Assembly: GCA_027484655.1 (NCBI GenBank)
Contig: JAIXSM010000067.1
Span: 1-55,624 of the forward strand
Direction: 5' to 3'
Origin: Hyphomicrobiales bacterium
GTDB taxonomy: Bacteria; Pseudomonadota; Alphaproteobacteria; Rhizobiales; Beijerinckiaceae
DNA: 55,624 nt
Shown: positions 45,368 through 52,931 of the stretch, piece by piece
Layout: every line of letters begins with the position of its first letter
Position numbering within the stretch: the first letter of the stretch is position 1
Position numbers and translations under genes: made by a program
The notes under the pieces: generated by a model
Database searches by the model: none
What the model saw: only the letters and a program-made list of their open reading frames with translations
What the model was told of the DNA's origin: nothing

Positions 45368-46927
45368 TCACCCCGGCAATTGAGCTTCAGCCGCTCTAAT
45401 TCCGCCAAAAATGCCAGTCTGGTAAAGCTCCTCGTTCAAGCTCCAACATTCGCGGGGCGCGGTCGGGCGCAGTTCACTGCTTCCACGGATCATGAGCCAG
45501 TCGGGAATCACGCTCCAACGCGCGTGATAGTGAGGCGACAGTTCGCCGGCTCCAAGCTCACGTGCGCTCTGAACAATTGAACAATAACTTATTGGCCAAC
45601 CGGGAGCCAGATGATGCATGGCGAGCGTTCCGACTGCCGACAGACTGCAAAGGACCCCGGTTACCATGCCAAGCCATCTATCTCTCACGTGTTGGATTGA
45701 AGCGCCAAGGAGAACGTAGCCGAAAAGAAACCATAAAATTGTCAGCGGCACGATTGACCCGCGCATAACGATGTCGTTCGATGTTCCGAAGATAAATGCG
45801 GGAAGTGTGAAAAGAAGAATGAGAGAAATGACAGCCGCCATACGATATTGCTTGGGCAGCGACTTGCGATTGAGAAATAGGAACGCTGCATGCGGGGCCA
45901 AAGCTAGCACGAACAAAGAATAAAGTGAGAAAGTTTCGGCGGTCGCGGGGGCTGTCGAAAGGGGAATGCTTGAAGCGTCGGCGGTGAAATAAATGACCAC
46001 CGGCGCGAAGCAGCAGGCGATGAGCGCCGAGATCCACATTCTTGGCCGCACTACGTGCTCACGCAGCCGCCCTAACAGCAGGAAGGGAACAGCAAAGACC
46101 ACGAGCGGCGACCAGAAGAGAGCCGCTGAGGTTGTTGCAGCGACGCTCGCGCCGTCGAGTTCCTCCTCAAAATGAAGGAGAAATGCAACTGCAATCCACC
46201 AGCCCGGGATCGCGTGATTCGGAACCCAGAAGAACTGGATCATCGCGGATGAGTATTGGTAGGTCGGATGCCACGCGTCCAATCCGTAGACAAGGAGACC
46301 ATTGAATGGCGGCAGGGCGCCCAAGAACCAGAGTAGAGCCACCGGGAGGATCGCACACGTTCCCGACAACAGCAGAAGGGCGGCGTGTCGAAGACCAAAT
46401 CCCAGTGCGCAGATGAAGTAGAGGATCACACCAAGAGCGAAGCTGTTCTGAATCCATAAAGCGATGTGGGCGCTGAACAACCCAGAGGAAAACCCCAACA
46501 TTGCAGGCATGACGTACATGCCGATTGGGGCCCTCAGCAGGTACTCTTCGCCTCCAACACGATAGGTTGCTGGAAAGCCGGCCGCGCTCAAATCGGCGAG
46601 CACTGCATCGCGGATGCGCCAGTCGAAAGTTGGTGGGAAAAAATGCAGCGAACCGGAGTAGAACAAGAGCGCTGCAGCAATGCAAATGCATGCTCCGAGC
46701 AGCAAGGGGTTCACCCTTTGCTGCAGGACGCCGTCTGGGCGCATGGAGGGGTCACGCGCGACGAGAGCAATCACGCCAAGACATCCGGTGAGAAGGACCG
46801 CGGCTGGGAGCGGTTTGAAGCCAACCGAGACAAGCGCTGTCGGGATCACCATCAGCACGCTCATACCCAAAAACACGGTGCGATTCGTTATGACTATCGA
46901 ACGGGCGAGGGCGCCAACCGTGTTCAC
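45368..46927 (-). CDS. Polytopic membrane protein, GT-C glycosyltransferase-like
   Basis: 519 residues starting at GTG, which overlaps the RfbH-GtrA stop by four bases (GTGA). About eleven hydrophobic segments fill residues 20-440, and a short soluble C-terminus follows (residues about 450-519). The first long loop contains SLHFFPPTFDWRIRDAVLADL with acidic residues placed as in GT-C enzymes that use polyprenyl-phosphate sugars. I do not recognise a named family. The context (GtrA domain just upstream, GtrB-like gene nearby) suggests the strain-specific third component of a Gtr system. It is noticeably more AT-rich than core genes. Confidence 0.7.
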   Translation of the reverse strand: MNTVGALARSIVITNRTVFLGMSVLMVIPTALVSVGFKPLPAAVLLTGCLGVIALVARDPSMRPDGVLQQRVNPLLLGACICIAAALLFYSGSLHFFPPTFDWRIRDAVLADLSAAGFPATYRVGGEEYLLRAPIGMYVMPAMLGFSSGLFSAHIALWIQNSFALGVILYFICALGFGLRHAALLLLSGTCAILPVALLWFLGALPPFNGLLVYGLDAWHPTYQYSSAMIQFFWVPNHAIPGWWIAVAFLLHFEEELDGASVAATTSAALFWSPLVVFAVPFLLLGRLREHVVRPRMWISALIACCFAPVVIYFTADASSIPLSTAPATAETFSLYSLFVLALAPHAAFLFLNRKSLPKQYRMAAVISLILLFTLPAFIFGTSNDIVMRGSIVPLTILWFLFGYVLLGASIQHVRDRWLGMVTGVLCSLSAVGTLAMHHLAPGWPISYCSIVQSARELGAGELSPHYHARWSVIPDWLMIRGSSELRPTAPRECWSLNEELYQTGIFGGIRAAEAQLPG

Positions 46928-48741
46928 GGACGCCTCCCGAACACAACATATCGGCTCAGAATAAAGCTCATGACCACTGCGGCAGGCAGGAGCAAGAGGC
47001 CCGCTGCCCACGATGCCATGCCAATTCCCTCCAAGGCACGCAAGCCGATGGCCTGGAACGTCAGGATAAATGCATGAGCGCCAAAGAACGGGATCAGGCG
47101 GTCAGGGCTCGTACTTCCGAACACGTACCCTCCCGTACTCCAGAAATTGAAAGATAACGCCAGCACATAGCTCGCGACTAAAGCGCCAAAGCTGCTCGGG
47201 ATGACGGCAAGGGCAGCGATGAAGAGGGAGTACCCAACAGCCGTATTCAGAATCCCGACCGTCACGAAACGCGCCAAAAGCGGGTCCAGAAGAATCTTCC
47301 GCGTGCGGCCCATTAAACCTTCAACAGGGCCGCTCGCTGTGTTTGGTTCCGACAGCGCAGATAATGCCGGCGAAGAAGGCTCGACGCTGGCTCCATCCGG
47401 GGGCCTTGAACCCATACCGCCCCGCAGGAGATCATGCAGGGTCTCAATCGTATAGTTGAGCGCGGGTTCCGAGAGGCCGGGGTACAGGCCGATCCAGAAT
47501 GTACGGTCAACGACAATGTCGGCATTGACCAGCGGCGCCGGCGCCCGGAAGGTCCGCTCTTTCATGTATGGCTGCCGCACAAGATTGCCGCCAAACAGAA
47601 GGCGCGTTCCAATACGGCGCGCATTAAGGGCCTTCACAAGCTCATCTCTGGTCGACGAAGCGCCCTCTCTAAGGGTAAGGGGGTAGCCGAACCATGACGG
47701 ATCGGCGCCCTCGATTGAGGCTGGAAGAATGAAGTATTCCTCCAGCTCCTTGAGGCCATCTTGCAGCGTCGCGAAGTTTCGGCGTCGTTCCGAGATAAAG
47801 CTCTGAAGCCGGTCAAGTTGCGCAAGGCCGACTGCGGCCTGCATATCGGTTATTTTCAAATTGAAGCCAAGATGTGAATAGACATACTTGTGATCGTAGC
47901 CTGTCGGGAGGTCGCCAAGCGTCCAGCCGAATCTGTTGTTACAGGTGTTGTCGCATCCAGGTTTGCAATAGCAGTCGCGACCCCAATCGCGAAACGACTC
48001 CATTACCTTCGCCAGCATGAGATTATCTGTGAAGACGGCGCCGCCCTCGCCCATTGTAATATGATGCGCGGGATAGAAGCTAAGTGTCCCGATGTCACCG
48101 AAAGTGCCGACAGGCTTCCCGTTAACAGTAGCGCCCAGCGCGTCGCAGCAATCCTCGATGAGATAGAGATCGTATTTGTCGCAGAACGCCCGGATGGCGC
48201 GGACATCGAATGGATTTCCAAGAGTATGCGCAAGCATGACCGCACGAGTGCGCGGGGACACCGCAGCTTCCAGGGCGGATACGTCGATATTGTAGGTTGG
48301 TAAATGCACATCGACGAAGACCGGAGTCATACCCCACAGAATCGCGGGATTGATCGTTGTTGGAAATCCAGTGGCGCAGGTTATGACTTCGTCGCCCGGC
48401 TGGAGGCGCCGTCCTTTCAACTTATGGGAGGTTAGCGCGGAGAAGGCGATCAGGTTCGCTGATGAGCCCGAGTTAACGGTCAGTGTATGCCGCGCGCCGA
48501 CGCATTGCGCGAGACGCTCCTCGAAAGCATCGTTGAACCGTCCGCTTGTGAGCCAGAAGTCAAGGGCCGAGTCGACCAGAAACTGCATTTCCCGAGCGCC
48601 ATAAACGCGCCCTGCTACAGGGACGAGCGAAACAGCCGGATCAAAGGGCGGCGGCACGTGGGCAAGCGCATGGTAGCGCTCAACGAGCTCAAGAATTTCG
48701 CGACGTATCGTGGCCGCGGAAGGATCAACCGGGTTAGACAT
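46924..48741 (-). CDS. rfbH: RfbH-GtrA fusion: CDP-4-keto-6-deoxyglucose 3-dehydrase with C-terminal GtrA membrane domain
   Basis: 605 residues. Residues 1 to about 437 are RfbH/DdhC (E1), a PMP and [2Fe-2S] enzyme of 3,6-dideoxyhexose synthesis. The diagnostic histidine in place of the PLP lysine is in FYPAHHITMGEGGA, and the cluster cysteines lie in DCYCKPGCDNTC (about 253-264). After a linker (about 440-478) comes a GtrA domain with four transmembrane segments (GILNTAVGYSLFI, ALSFNFWSTGGYVFG, final LSRYVVFGR). The start is ATG at 48741; an adjacent TTG could add one residue. The fusion links sugar synthesis to a flippase-like domain. The E3 reductase partner gene is not in the window. Confidence 0.9.
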   Translation of the reverse strand: MSNPVDPSAATIRREILELVERYHALAHVPPPFDPAVSLVPVAGRVYGAREMQFLVDSALDFWLTSGRFNDAFEERLAQCVGARHTLTVNSGSSANLIAFSALTSHKLKGRRLQPGDEVITCATGFPTTINPAILWGMTPVFVDVHLPTYNIDVSALEAAVSPRTRAVMLAHTLGNPFDVRAIRAFCDKYDLYLIEDCCDALGATVNGKPVGTFGDIGTLSFYPAHHITMGEGGAVFTDNLMLAKVMESFRDWGRDCYCKPGCDNTCNNRFGWTLGDLPTGYDHKYVYSHLGFNLKITDMQAAVGLAQLDRLQSFISERRRNFATLQDGLKELEEYFILPASIEGADPSWFGYPLTLREGASSTRDELVKALNARRIGTRLLFGGNLVRQPYMKERTFRAPAPLVNADIVVDRTFWIGLYPGLSEPALNYTIETLHDLLRGGMGSRPPDGASVEPSSPALSALSEPNTASGPVEGLMGRTRKILLDPLLARFVTVGILNTAVGYSLFIAALAVIPSSFGALVASYVLALSFNFWSTGGYVFGSTSPDRLIPFFGAHAFILTFQAIGLRALEGIGMASWAAGLLLLPAAVVMSFILSRYVVFGRRP

Positions 48742-48782
48742 CAACGACCATCGCTTAAAATCGAGTTGTGTGAAGAATTCTG

Positions 48783-49838
48783 CTACCCGTTCAATGCGAG
48801 ATAAGAATCGACCTGCGCCAAAGTGATCGCACGCACATCAGCGCCCCCTGCATAAGCCCGATACCAGTCGGCGCTCCATTGAACGGTGTTGCTGAAGTCC
48901 AACAAAGGTCGCCATCCCAGGGTGTGCCGGGCCTTCGTTGAATCAAGACGCAACGTCACAGTTTCAGGAGGATGCGGCGTAAGGTCTGCTATCCACGCTG
49001 CAGGAGTTCCCCAGGCGGCGGCTAGTTTGGTCACCAACGCCTCCACGTCGTGCTCGTCATCCTCGTCAGGTCCGAAGTTCCATGCTCCCGCGAGGGTTTG
49101 TCGCCATGCCTGCTCCGCAAGCAGGAGGTATCCAGACAACGGGTCAAGGACATGCTGCCACGGGCGTACGGCGCCGGGCATGCGCACTGAGACAGGTTGG
49201 CCACTCATGAATGCGCGGACCGCATCCGGGACAATCCTGTCAGTCGCGAAGTCTCCCCCGCCGATGACGTTGCCGCTGCGAGCGGTCACAATACGGAGAG
49301 TCTGAATCTGGCGAAAAGCAGCCTCGAAAGAGGAGCTGACGAGTTCCGCGCATGCCTTGCTGGCGCTGTAGGGGTCGCGTCCGCCCAGGCGAGCGTTCTC
49401 GCTATGGCGAACGCCCCGGGGATCGACTTCGTAGCATTTATCCGAGGTGACGATGAGCACGGCTCGAACATTTGAGCGCCGACGGGCCGCCTCAAGAATG
49501 TGTGCGACGCCGAGAACGTTCACCCGATACGTTTCGATTGGATCGACGTAACCAGCCTTCACGAGCGGCTGCGCCGCAAGATGCAGAATGATTTCGGGAT
49601 CAGCTTCGTTCAACGCGTTCGCCAATGCCTCTGCGTTACAGATGTCGGCTCGGAAATCACCGGCGAGGTCGCGGCGAACGTGGGCGAGTTCGAAGAGCGA
49701 TTGGTTTACGGGCGGTAATGCATAGCCAGTCACAACGGCGCCGAGACGACTCAGGAGCAACGTCAGCCATGAGCCCTTGAAGCCCGTGTGGCCCGTAACC
49801 AGCACGCGACGATCGTTCCAGAAGCCTTGCACGGTCAC
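48783..49838 (-). CDS. rfbG: CDP-glucose 4,6-dehydratase
   Basis: 351 residues from a GTG at 49838 that overlaps the rfbF stop (GTGA) and has GGAGG five bases before it; ATG codons at 49871 and 49850 are less consistent with this. The Rossmann motif VLVTGHTGFKGSWLTLLL is characteristic of RfbG (GHTGFKG). YxxxK is in DPYSASKACAELV, and TSDKCYE provides the catalytic Thr/Asp/Lys-like segment. It converts CDP-glucose to CDP-4-keto-6-deoxyglucose with bound NAD. It is the second enzyme of the pathway, followed by rfbH-gtrA 41 bases downstream. Confidence 0.94.
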   Translation of the reverse strand: MTVQGFWNDRRVLVTGHTGFKGSWLTLLLSRLGAVVTGYALPPVNQSLFELAHVRRDLAGDFRADICNAEALANALNEADPEIILHLAAQPLVKAGYVDPIETYRVNVLGVAHILEAARRRSNVRAVLIVTSDKCYEVDPRGVRHSENARLGGRDPYSASKACAELVSSSFEAAFRQIQTLRIVTARSGNVIGGGDFATDRIVPDAVRAFMSGQPVSVRMPGAVRPWQHVLDPLSGYLLLAEQAWRQTLAGAWNFGPDEDDEHDVEALVTKLAAAWGTPAAWIADLTPHPPETVTLRLDSTKARHTLGWRPLLDFSNTVQWSADWYRAYAGGADVRAITLAQVDSYLALNG

Positions 49839-50605
49839 CACACCCTCCATGGAGGGGCGCCGCCTGACCATTGCTCTTCAAGGAAAGTCTTGTCTCGGAG
49901 AGTGTCCATGGGATGCCAGAAGCCCTGGTGCCGAAAGGCGCGCAGTTCATCGTTGCGGGCGAGCCATTCCATGGGACCAAGCTCCCATACGGCGCCATCG
50001 CCATCCAGCAAGTCGAGCACCTTTGGCGAAAGAATAAAGAATCCGCCGCTCACCCATCCGCCGTCTTCGTGAGGCTTTTCGATAAAATTGACGACTTTGG
50101 TTCCGTCGAAGGCGATTGCGCCAAAGCGGCGGGGTGGGCGCACAGCAGTGACAGTCGCCATTTTTCCATGAGCGCGATGAAATCCCAGCGCCGCAGCGAT
50201 ATCCATATCGCCAACACCATCGCCATATGTCATCGCAAACGCCTCATCGTCACGGATATGATCAGCGATGCGACGGATCCTCCCTCCAGTCTGGGTGTTT
50301 TCTCCGGTGTCAATCAGCGTCACGCGCCAAGGCTCAGCTGTGTCGCGCAAGATCTGCATCGTGTTTGCGCGGACGTCGAAAGTCACGTCCGCAGTATGCA
50401 GGAAGTAATTAGAGAAAAATTCCTTGATGTAGTATCCGCGATACCCGAGGCAGATCACGAAGTCGTTCAGTCCGTAAGCCGAATAGATTTTCATGATGTG
50501 CCACAGGATCGGGCGGCCGCCGATCTCGATCATTGGCTTGGGCCGGACCGCCGTCTCCTCCGCGAGGCGCGTGCCAAACCCGCCTGCCAAAATGACAACC
50601 TTCAT
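49835..50605 (-). CDS. rfbF: Glucose-1-phosphate cytidylyltransferase
   Basis: 256 residues, the usual length, from the ATG at 50605 (GGGGAG six bases before). The nucleotidyltransferase signature AGGFGTRLAEETAVRPKPM is complete, followed by GGRPILWHIMKIYSAYG and MTYGDGVGDMDIAAAL. It makes CDP-glucose from glucose-1-phosphate and CTP, the committed step to CDP-linked 3,6-dideoxyhexoses. It is the first gene of a seven-gene minus-strand operon. A 15-bp palindrome lies 61 bases upstream of its start. Confidence 0.95.
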   Translation of the reverse strand: MKVVILAGGFGTRLAEETAVRPKPMIEIGGRPILWHIMKIYSAYGLNDFVICLGYRGYYIKEFFSNYFLHTADVTFDVRANTMQILRDTAEPWRVTLIDTGENTQTGGRIRRIADHIRDDEAFAMTYGDGVGDMDIAAALGFHRAHGKMATVTAVRPPRRFGAIAFDGTKVVNFIEKPHEDGGWVSGGFFILSPKVLDLLDGDGAVWELGPMEWLARNDELRAFRHQGFWHPMDTLRDKTFLEEQWSGGAPPWRVW

Positions 50606-51117
50606 CCGCGGCTCCCCAAAGATCATGCGAACTAGCGCAGCTGCACGACTCCCGGGCGGGCGCCAAGATCAGCTTGATCTAGGCTATGATTGGTACCGAT
50701 GTTTTGGTTAATGGATTGTTAATGACGGCTGTGAGACGCGCGGCAATTGCGACGCTCACGTGCCACGATATCGCGCGCCATCCTTACAAGCCGTCATGAT
50801 CGCGCGTGCGTTGCTCAAGAGCGGGCTTACGTCCAGACAGAAGGCGCAATGGCGGCGTGCATCAACCGATACAATCGATGGCGCGCTTCTCCGCCCACAA
50901 AGTGGTCGGCCCATGCTGAGAGCTTTTCAGCCTCCTGGGATTGTTTGCCCCGGGATGGTTTGCAAGGAACAGAGATGAGGCGCGTCTGAAGGGCTTTTTG
51001 CGATGGGCGATCACGCCCAATCTCGCCTGAAAACTCTGAGGCGGGCGACACACGTGTGCGCTGTCACCCCGGCGGGCATCAAAGAATATGAAGGAAACAC
51101 AATCGACTAGATAATCT
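50606..51117. other. 512-base intergenic region between the CDP-sugar operon and tRNA-Ser
   Basis: No convincing gene. It contains the palindrome AGATCA-GCT-TGATCT (50666-50680), a 6-bp hairpin TGGGCG-ATCA-CGCCCA (51004-51019), a 5-bp hairpin CGCCT/AGGCG just after it, and a CACACGTGTG palindrome near 51050. A weak minus-strand promoter candidate, TTAACC-N17-CATAGC, lies near 50680-50712. Short open frames here (up to 80 codons) show no recognisable domain. It may be a decayed remnant or a regulatory region. Confidence 0.55.
50666..50680. promoter_or_regulatory. Palindrome AGATCA-GCT-TGATCT upstream of rfbF
   Basis: Perfect 6-bp arms separated by three bases, 61 bases before the rfbF start codon and close to a weak promoter-like pair. 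A dimeric regulator binding site is possible. No regulator gene is in the operon. Confidence 0.35.
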
Positions 51118-51207
51118 TGGCGGAGGGAGCGGGATTCGAACCCGCGATACGGTTTCCCGTATACACACTTTCCAGGCGTGCGCCTTCAACCACTCGGCCA
51201 CCCCTCC
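51118..51207 (-). tRNA. tRNA-Ser (anticodon GGA)
   Basis: 90 bases including an encoded CCA (51118-51120). Read on the minus strand, GGAGGGG pairs with the 3' CTCCCTCC side to form the acceptor stem. GCCGAGTGGTTGAAGGC is the D arm. CTGGAAA contains the anticodon GGA. A long variable arm (TACGG/CCGTA) is present, as required for class II tRNA-Ser, and GCGGGTTCGAATCCCGC is the T arm. All stems pair. It decodes UCC/UCU. Its 3' end points toward the accessory sugar region. Confidence 0.97.
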
Positions 51208-51218
51208 GGACGGAGTGT

Positions 51219-51247
51219 CTGATAGACCAAATGTTCTCACGAGCCAA
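51219..51247 (-). promoter_or_regulatory. Candidate promoter of tRNA-Ser
   Basis: On the minus strand TTGGCT (51247-51242), exactly 17 bases, then TATCAG (51224-51219). The predicted start is a few bases before the mature 5' end of the tRNA at 51207. Motif and spacing only. Confidence 0.45.
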
Positions 51248-51326
51248 GCGTTAAGAAACGAGCAGCGCAGCAGAAGGAACCGCGCCCCGCTTGCCAGACA
51301 GGTCGTACTGGGTACATGGTGCCAAC

Positions 51327-51647
51327 ATGGTTCGCTTTCTTGTCCGGACTGTCGCACTTCTTCTCCTTGCGGCCGCGTTCGCAGCCCTGGTGGTGGACGG
51401 GGTCCGCTCCATCGCTGTGTCAAGAATCGTCGTCACGGCCTTCGGGGAAACGATTTACCGCTTGCTGCCCCACCATTTTCCCCTTTTGCAGCCGGCGGTG
51501 GAGCAGCGCTTTCACCCCCTCGTCTGGGATCCATTTCTCCTGTCTGTCTTCCTGGCGCCTGGCTGGCTCGTGCTGGCGGTCCTCGGCGTCCTCCTCTACT
51601 GGGCGGCGCGGCCGCGCGCCTCACAGGTCGGGTTCTCCAGCCGCTGA
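51327..51647 (+). CDS. Small two-helix membrane protein of unknown function
   Basis: 106 residues from the ATG at 51327. The first transmembrane helix is at about 7-25 ([19 protein letters not shown]) and the second at about 72-94 ([20 protein letters not shown]). The loop between has [24 protein letters not shown]. No function known to me. It ends 17 bases before msrA in the same direction, so the two are probably cotranscribed; a link with envelope oxidative damage is only a guess. Confidence 0.72.
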   Translation: MVRFLVRTVALLLLAAAFAALVVDGVRSIAVSRIVVTAFGETIYRLLPHHFPLLQPAVEQRFHPLVWDPFLLSVFLAPGWLVLAVLGVLLYWAARPRASQVGFSSR

Positions 51648-51664
51648 GTTTTCAGGATGCGCCA

Positions 51665-52315
51665 ATGATCTTCTTCCGCAAGAAAGTCGAGTTGCCCGCT
51701 CGTGAGGAGGCCCTCCCAGGCCGAACCGAGCCGGTTCCGACGGCGGCGACCCATTTCGTCAACGGTCGCGCTCTTCACGGACCCTGGCCCGCCGGGCTTG
51801 AGGCGGCCATGTTCGGCATGGGTTGCTTCTGGGGCGCCGAGCGCAAGTTCTGGCAGGCGGGGCCGGGCGTGCATGTGACTGCTGTGGGATACGCGGCGGG
51901 GTTCACGCCGAACCCCACCTATGAAGAGGTCTGCTCTGGCCGCACCGGGCATAATGAGGTTGTGCTCGTCGTCTTTGATCCAAAGGCGATCTCCTATGGC
52001 GATCTGCTGCGCGTATTCTGGGAAAATCACGACCCGACTCAGGGCATGCGTCAGGGCAATGACGTTGGCACCCAGTATCGCTCCGGGGTGTACGTGTTCA
52101 GCGACGCCCAGCGGGCGGAGGCGGAAGCCTCGCGGGCCGCTTACGCGGCGGCCCTCGCGGCGAAGGGATATGGCCAGATCACGACCGAAATCCTCGACGC
52201 CGGCCCGTTCTACTACGCCGAAGCCTACCACCAGCAGTACCTTGCAAAGAACCCGAACGGGTACTGCGGCCTTGGCGGAACCGGCGTCGCGTGCCCTGTA
52301 GGATTGACCGCTTGA
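51665..52315 (+). CDS. msrA: Peptide methionine-(S)-S-oxide reductase MsrA
   Basis: 216 residues from the ATG at 51665 (AGGA eight bases before). The catalytic motif is [13 protein letters not shown] (Cys54). The conserved [34 protein letters not shown] (split), and [16 protein letters not shown] follow. The C-terminal cysteines in [14 protein letters not shown] can resolve the sulfenic acid. It reduces methionine-S-sulfoxide in proteins using thioredoxin. A much longer open frame upstream in the same frame passes through the tRNA and is not real. Confidence 0.96.
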   Translation: MIFFRKKVELPAREEALPGRTEPVPTAATHFVNGRALHGPWPAGLEAAMFGMGCFWGAERKFWQAGPGVHVTAVGYAAGFTPNPTYEEVCSGRTGHNEVVLVVFDPKAISYGDLLRVFWENHDPTQGMRQGNDVGTQYRSGVYVFSDAQRAEAEASRAAYAAALAAKGYGQITTEILDAGPFYYAEAYHQQYLAKNPNGYCGLGGTGVACPVGLTA

Positions 52316-52393
52316 CGCGACGAACAGGGCTTGCGGTCAGGCCGCCGCCGTGTCAAATCGCTAAAACTTCGCTGTTCATCACAGGATCGCCTC

Positions 52394-52897
52394 ATGATTG
52401 AGCGTTCGCTCGAGCGTTTTCTCTTTGCGAGTCGGTGGCTGCTGGCGCCCTTCTATGTGGCGCTGGTGATCGCCCTCACGGCGTTGCTGCTGAAGGCGGC
52501 CCAGGAACTGTGGCACCTCATGAGCCATGCCCTCAGTGCAACCGAGGCGGAGGTCATTCTCGGCGTGCTGGCGCTGGTTGACCTGACGCTAACGGGCTCG
52601 CTCATCGTCATCGTGATTTTCTCCGGGTACGAGAACTTCGTCTCGAAGATCGACGAGGCCGAGCACAAGGATTGGCCGGACTGGATGGGCAAGATCGATT
52701 TCACAGGTCTGAAGCTGAAGCTTCTATCCTCCATTGTGGCGATCTCCGGCATTCAGGTCCTGAAGGCGTTCATGAATCTCGAGAACACCACGGACCGCGA
52801 GTTGCTCTGGCTCGTGGGCATCCACGGCGTGTTCGTGGTCACCGGCGTCCTGCTTGCGCTGACCGATCGCCTGTCGGGCGAAGCCGGCAAGCACTGA
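52394..52897 (+). CDS. YqhA (UPF0114/TIGR00645) family membrane protein
   Basis: 167 residues with three or four membrane helices (about 16-36, 55-79, 107-127 and 138-156). The N-terminus IERSLERFLFASRWLLAPFY, the middle GYENFVSKID and the KIDFTGLKLKLLSSIVAISG segment are diagnostic of the family. Its function is not established. It stands alone between msrA and the convergent mepA. Confidence 0.9.
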   Translation: MIERSLERFLFASRWLLAPFYVALVIALTALLLKAAQELWHLMSHALSATEAEVILGVLALVDLTLTGSLIVIVIFSGYENFVSKIDEAEHKDWPDWMGKIDFTGLKLKLLSSIVAISGIQVLKAFMNLENTTDRELLWLVGIHGVFVVTGVLLALTDRLSGEAGKH

Positions 52898-52906
52898 TGC
52901 GGCAAA

Positions 52907-52931
52907 GCGCCCGGTGTCTTCACCGGGCGTT
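52907..52931. terminator. Hairpin between convergent yqhA-like gene and mepA, probable bidirectional terminator
   Basis: CGCCCGGTG (52908-52916) pairs perfectly with CACCGGGCG (52921-52929) across a TCTT loop, with two further weaker pairs outside. It starts ten bases after one stop codon and includes the stop of the other gene. There is no long T-tract, so efficiency is uncertain. Confidence 0.5.

Noticed and set aside
50760-50978. Short plus-strand open frame in the intergenic region before tRNA-Ser
   Set aside because: 72 codons with no ribosome-binding site, no domain and codon use unlike the neighbours; kept only as part of the intergenic description.
51215-51664. Long 5' extension of the msrA frame from 51215
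   Set aside because: It overlaps the small membrane protein gene in another frame; the ATG at 51665 has a good ribosome-binding site and gives a normal MsrA length.
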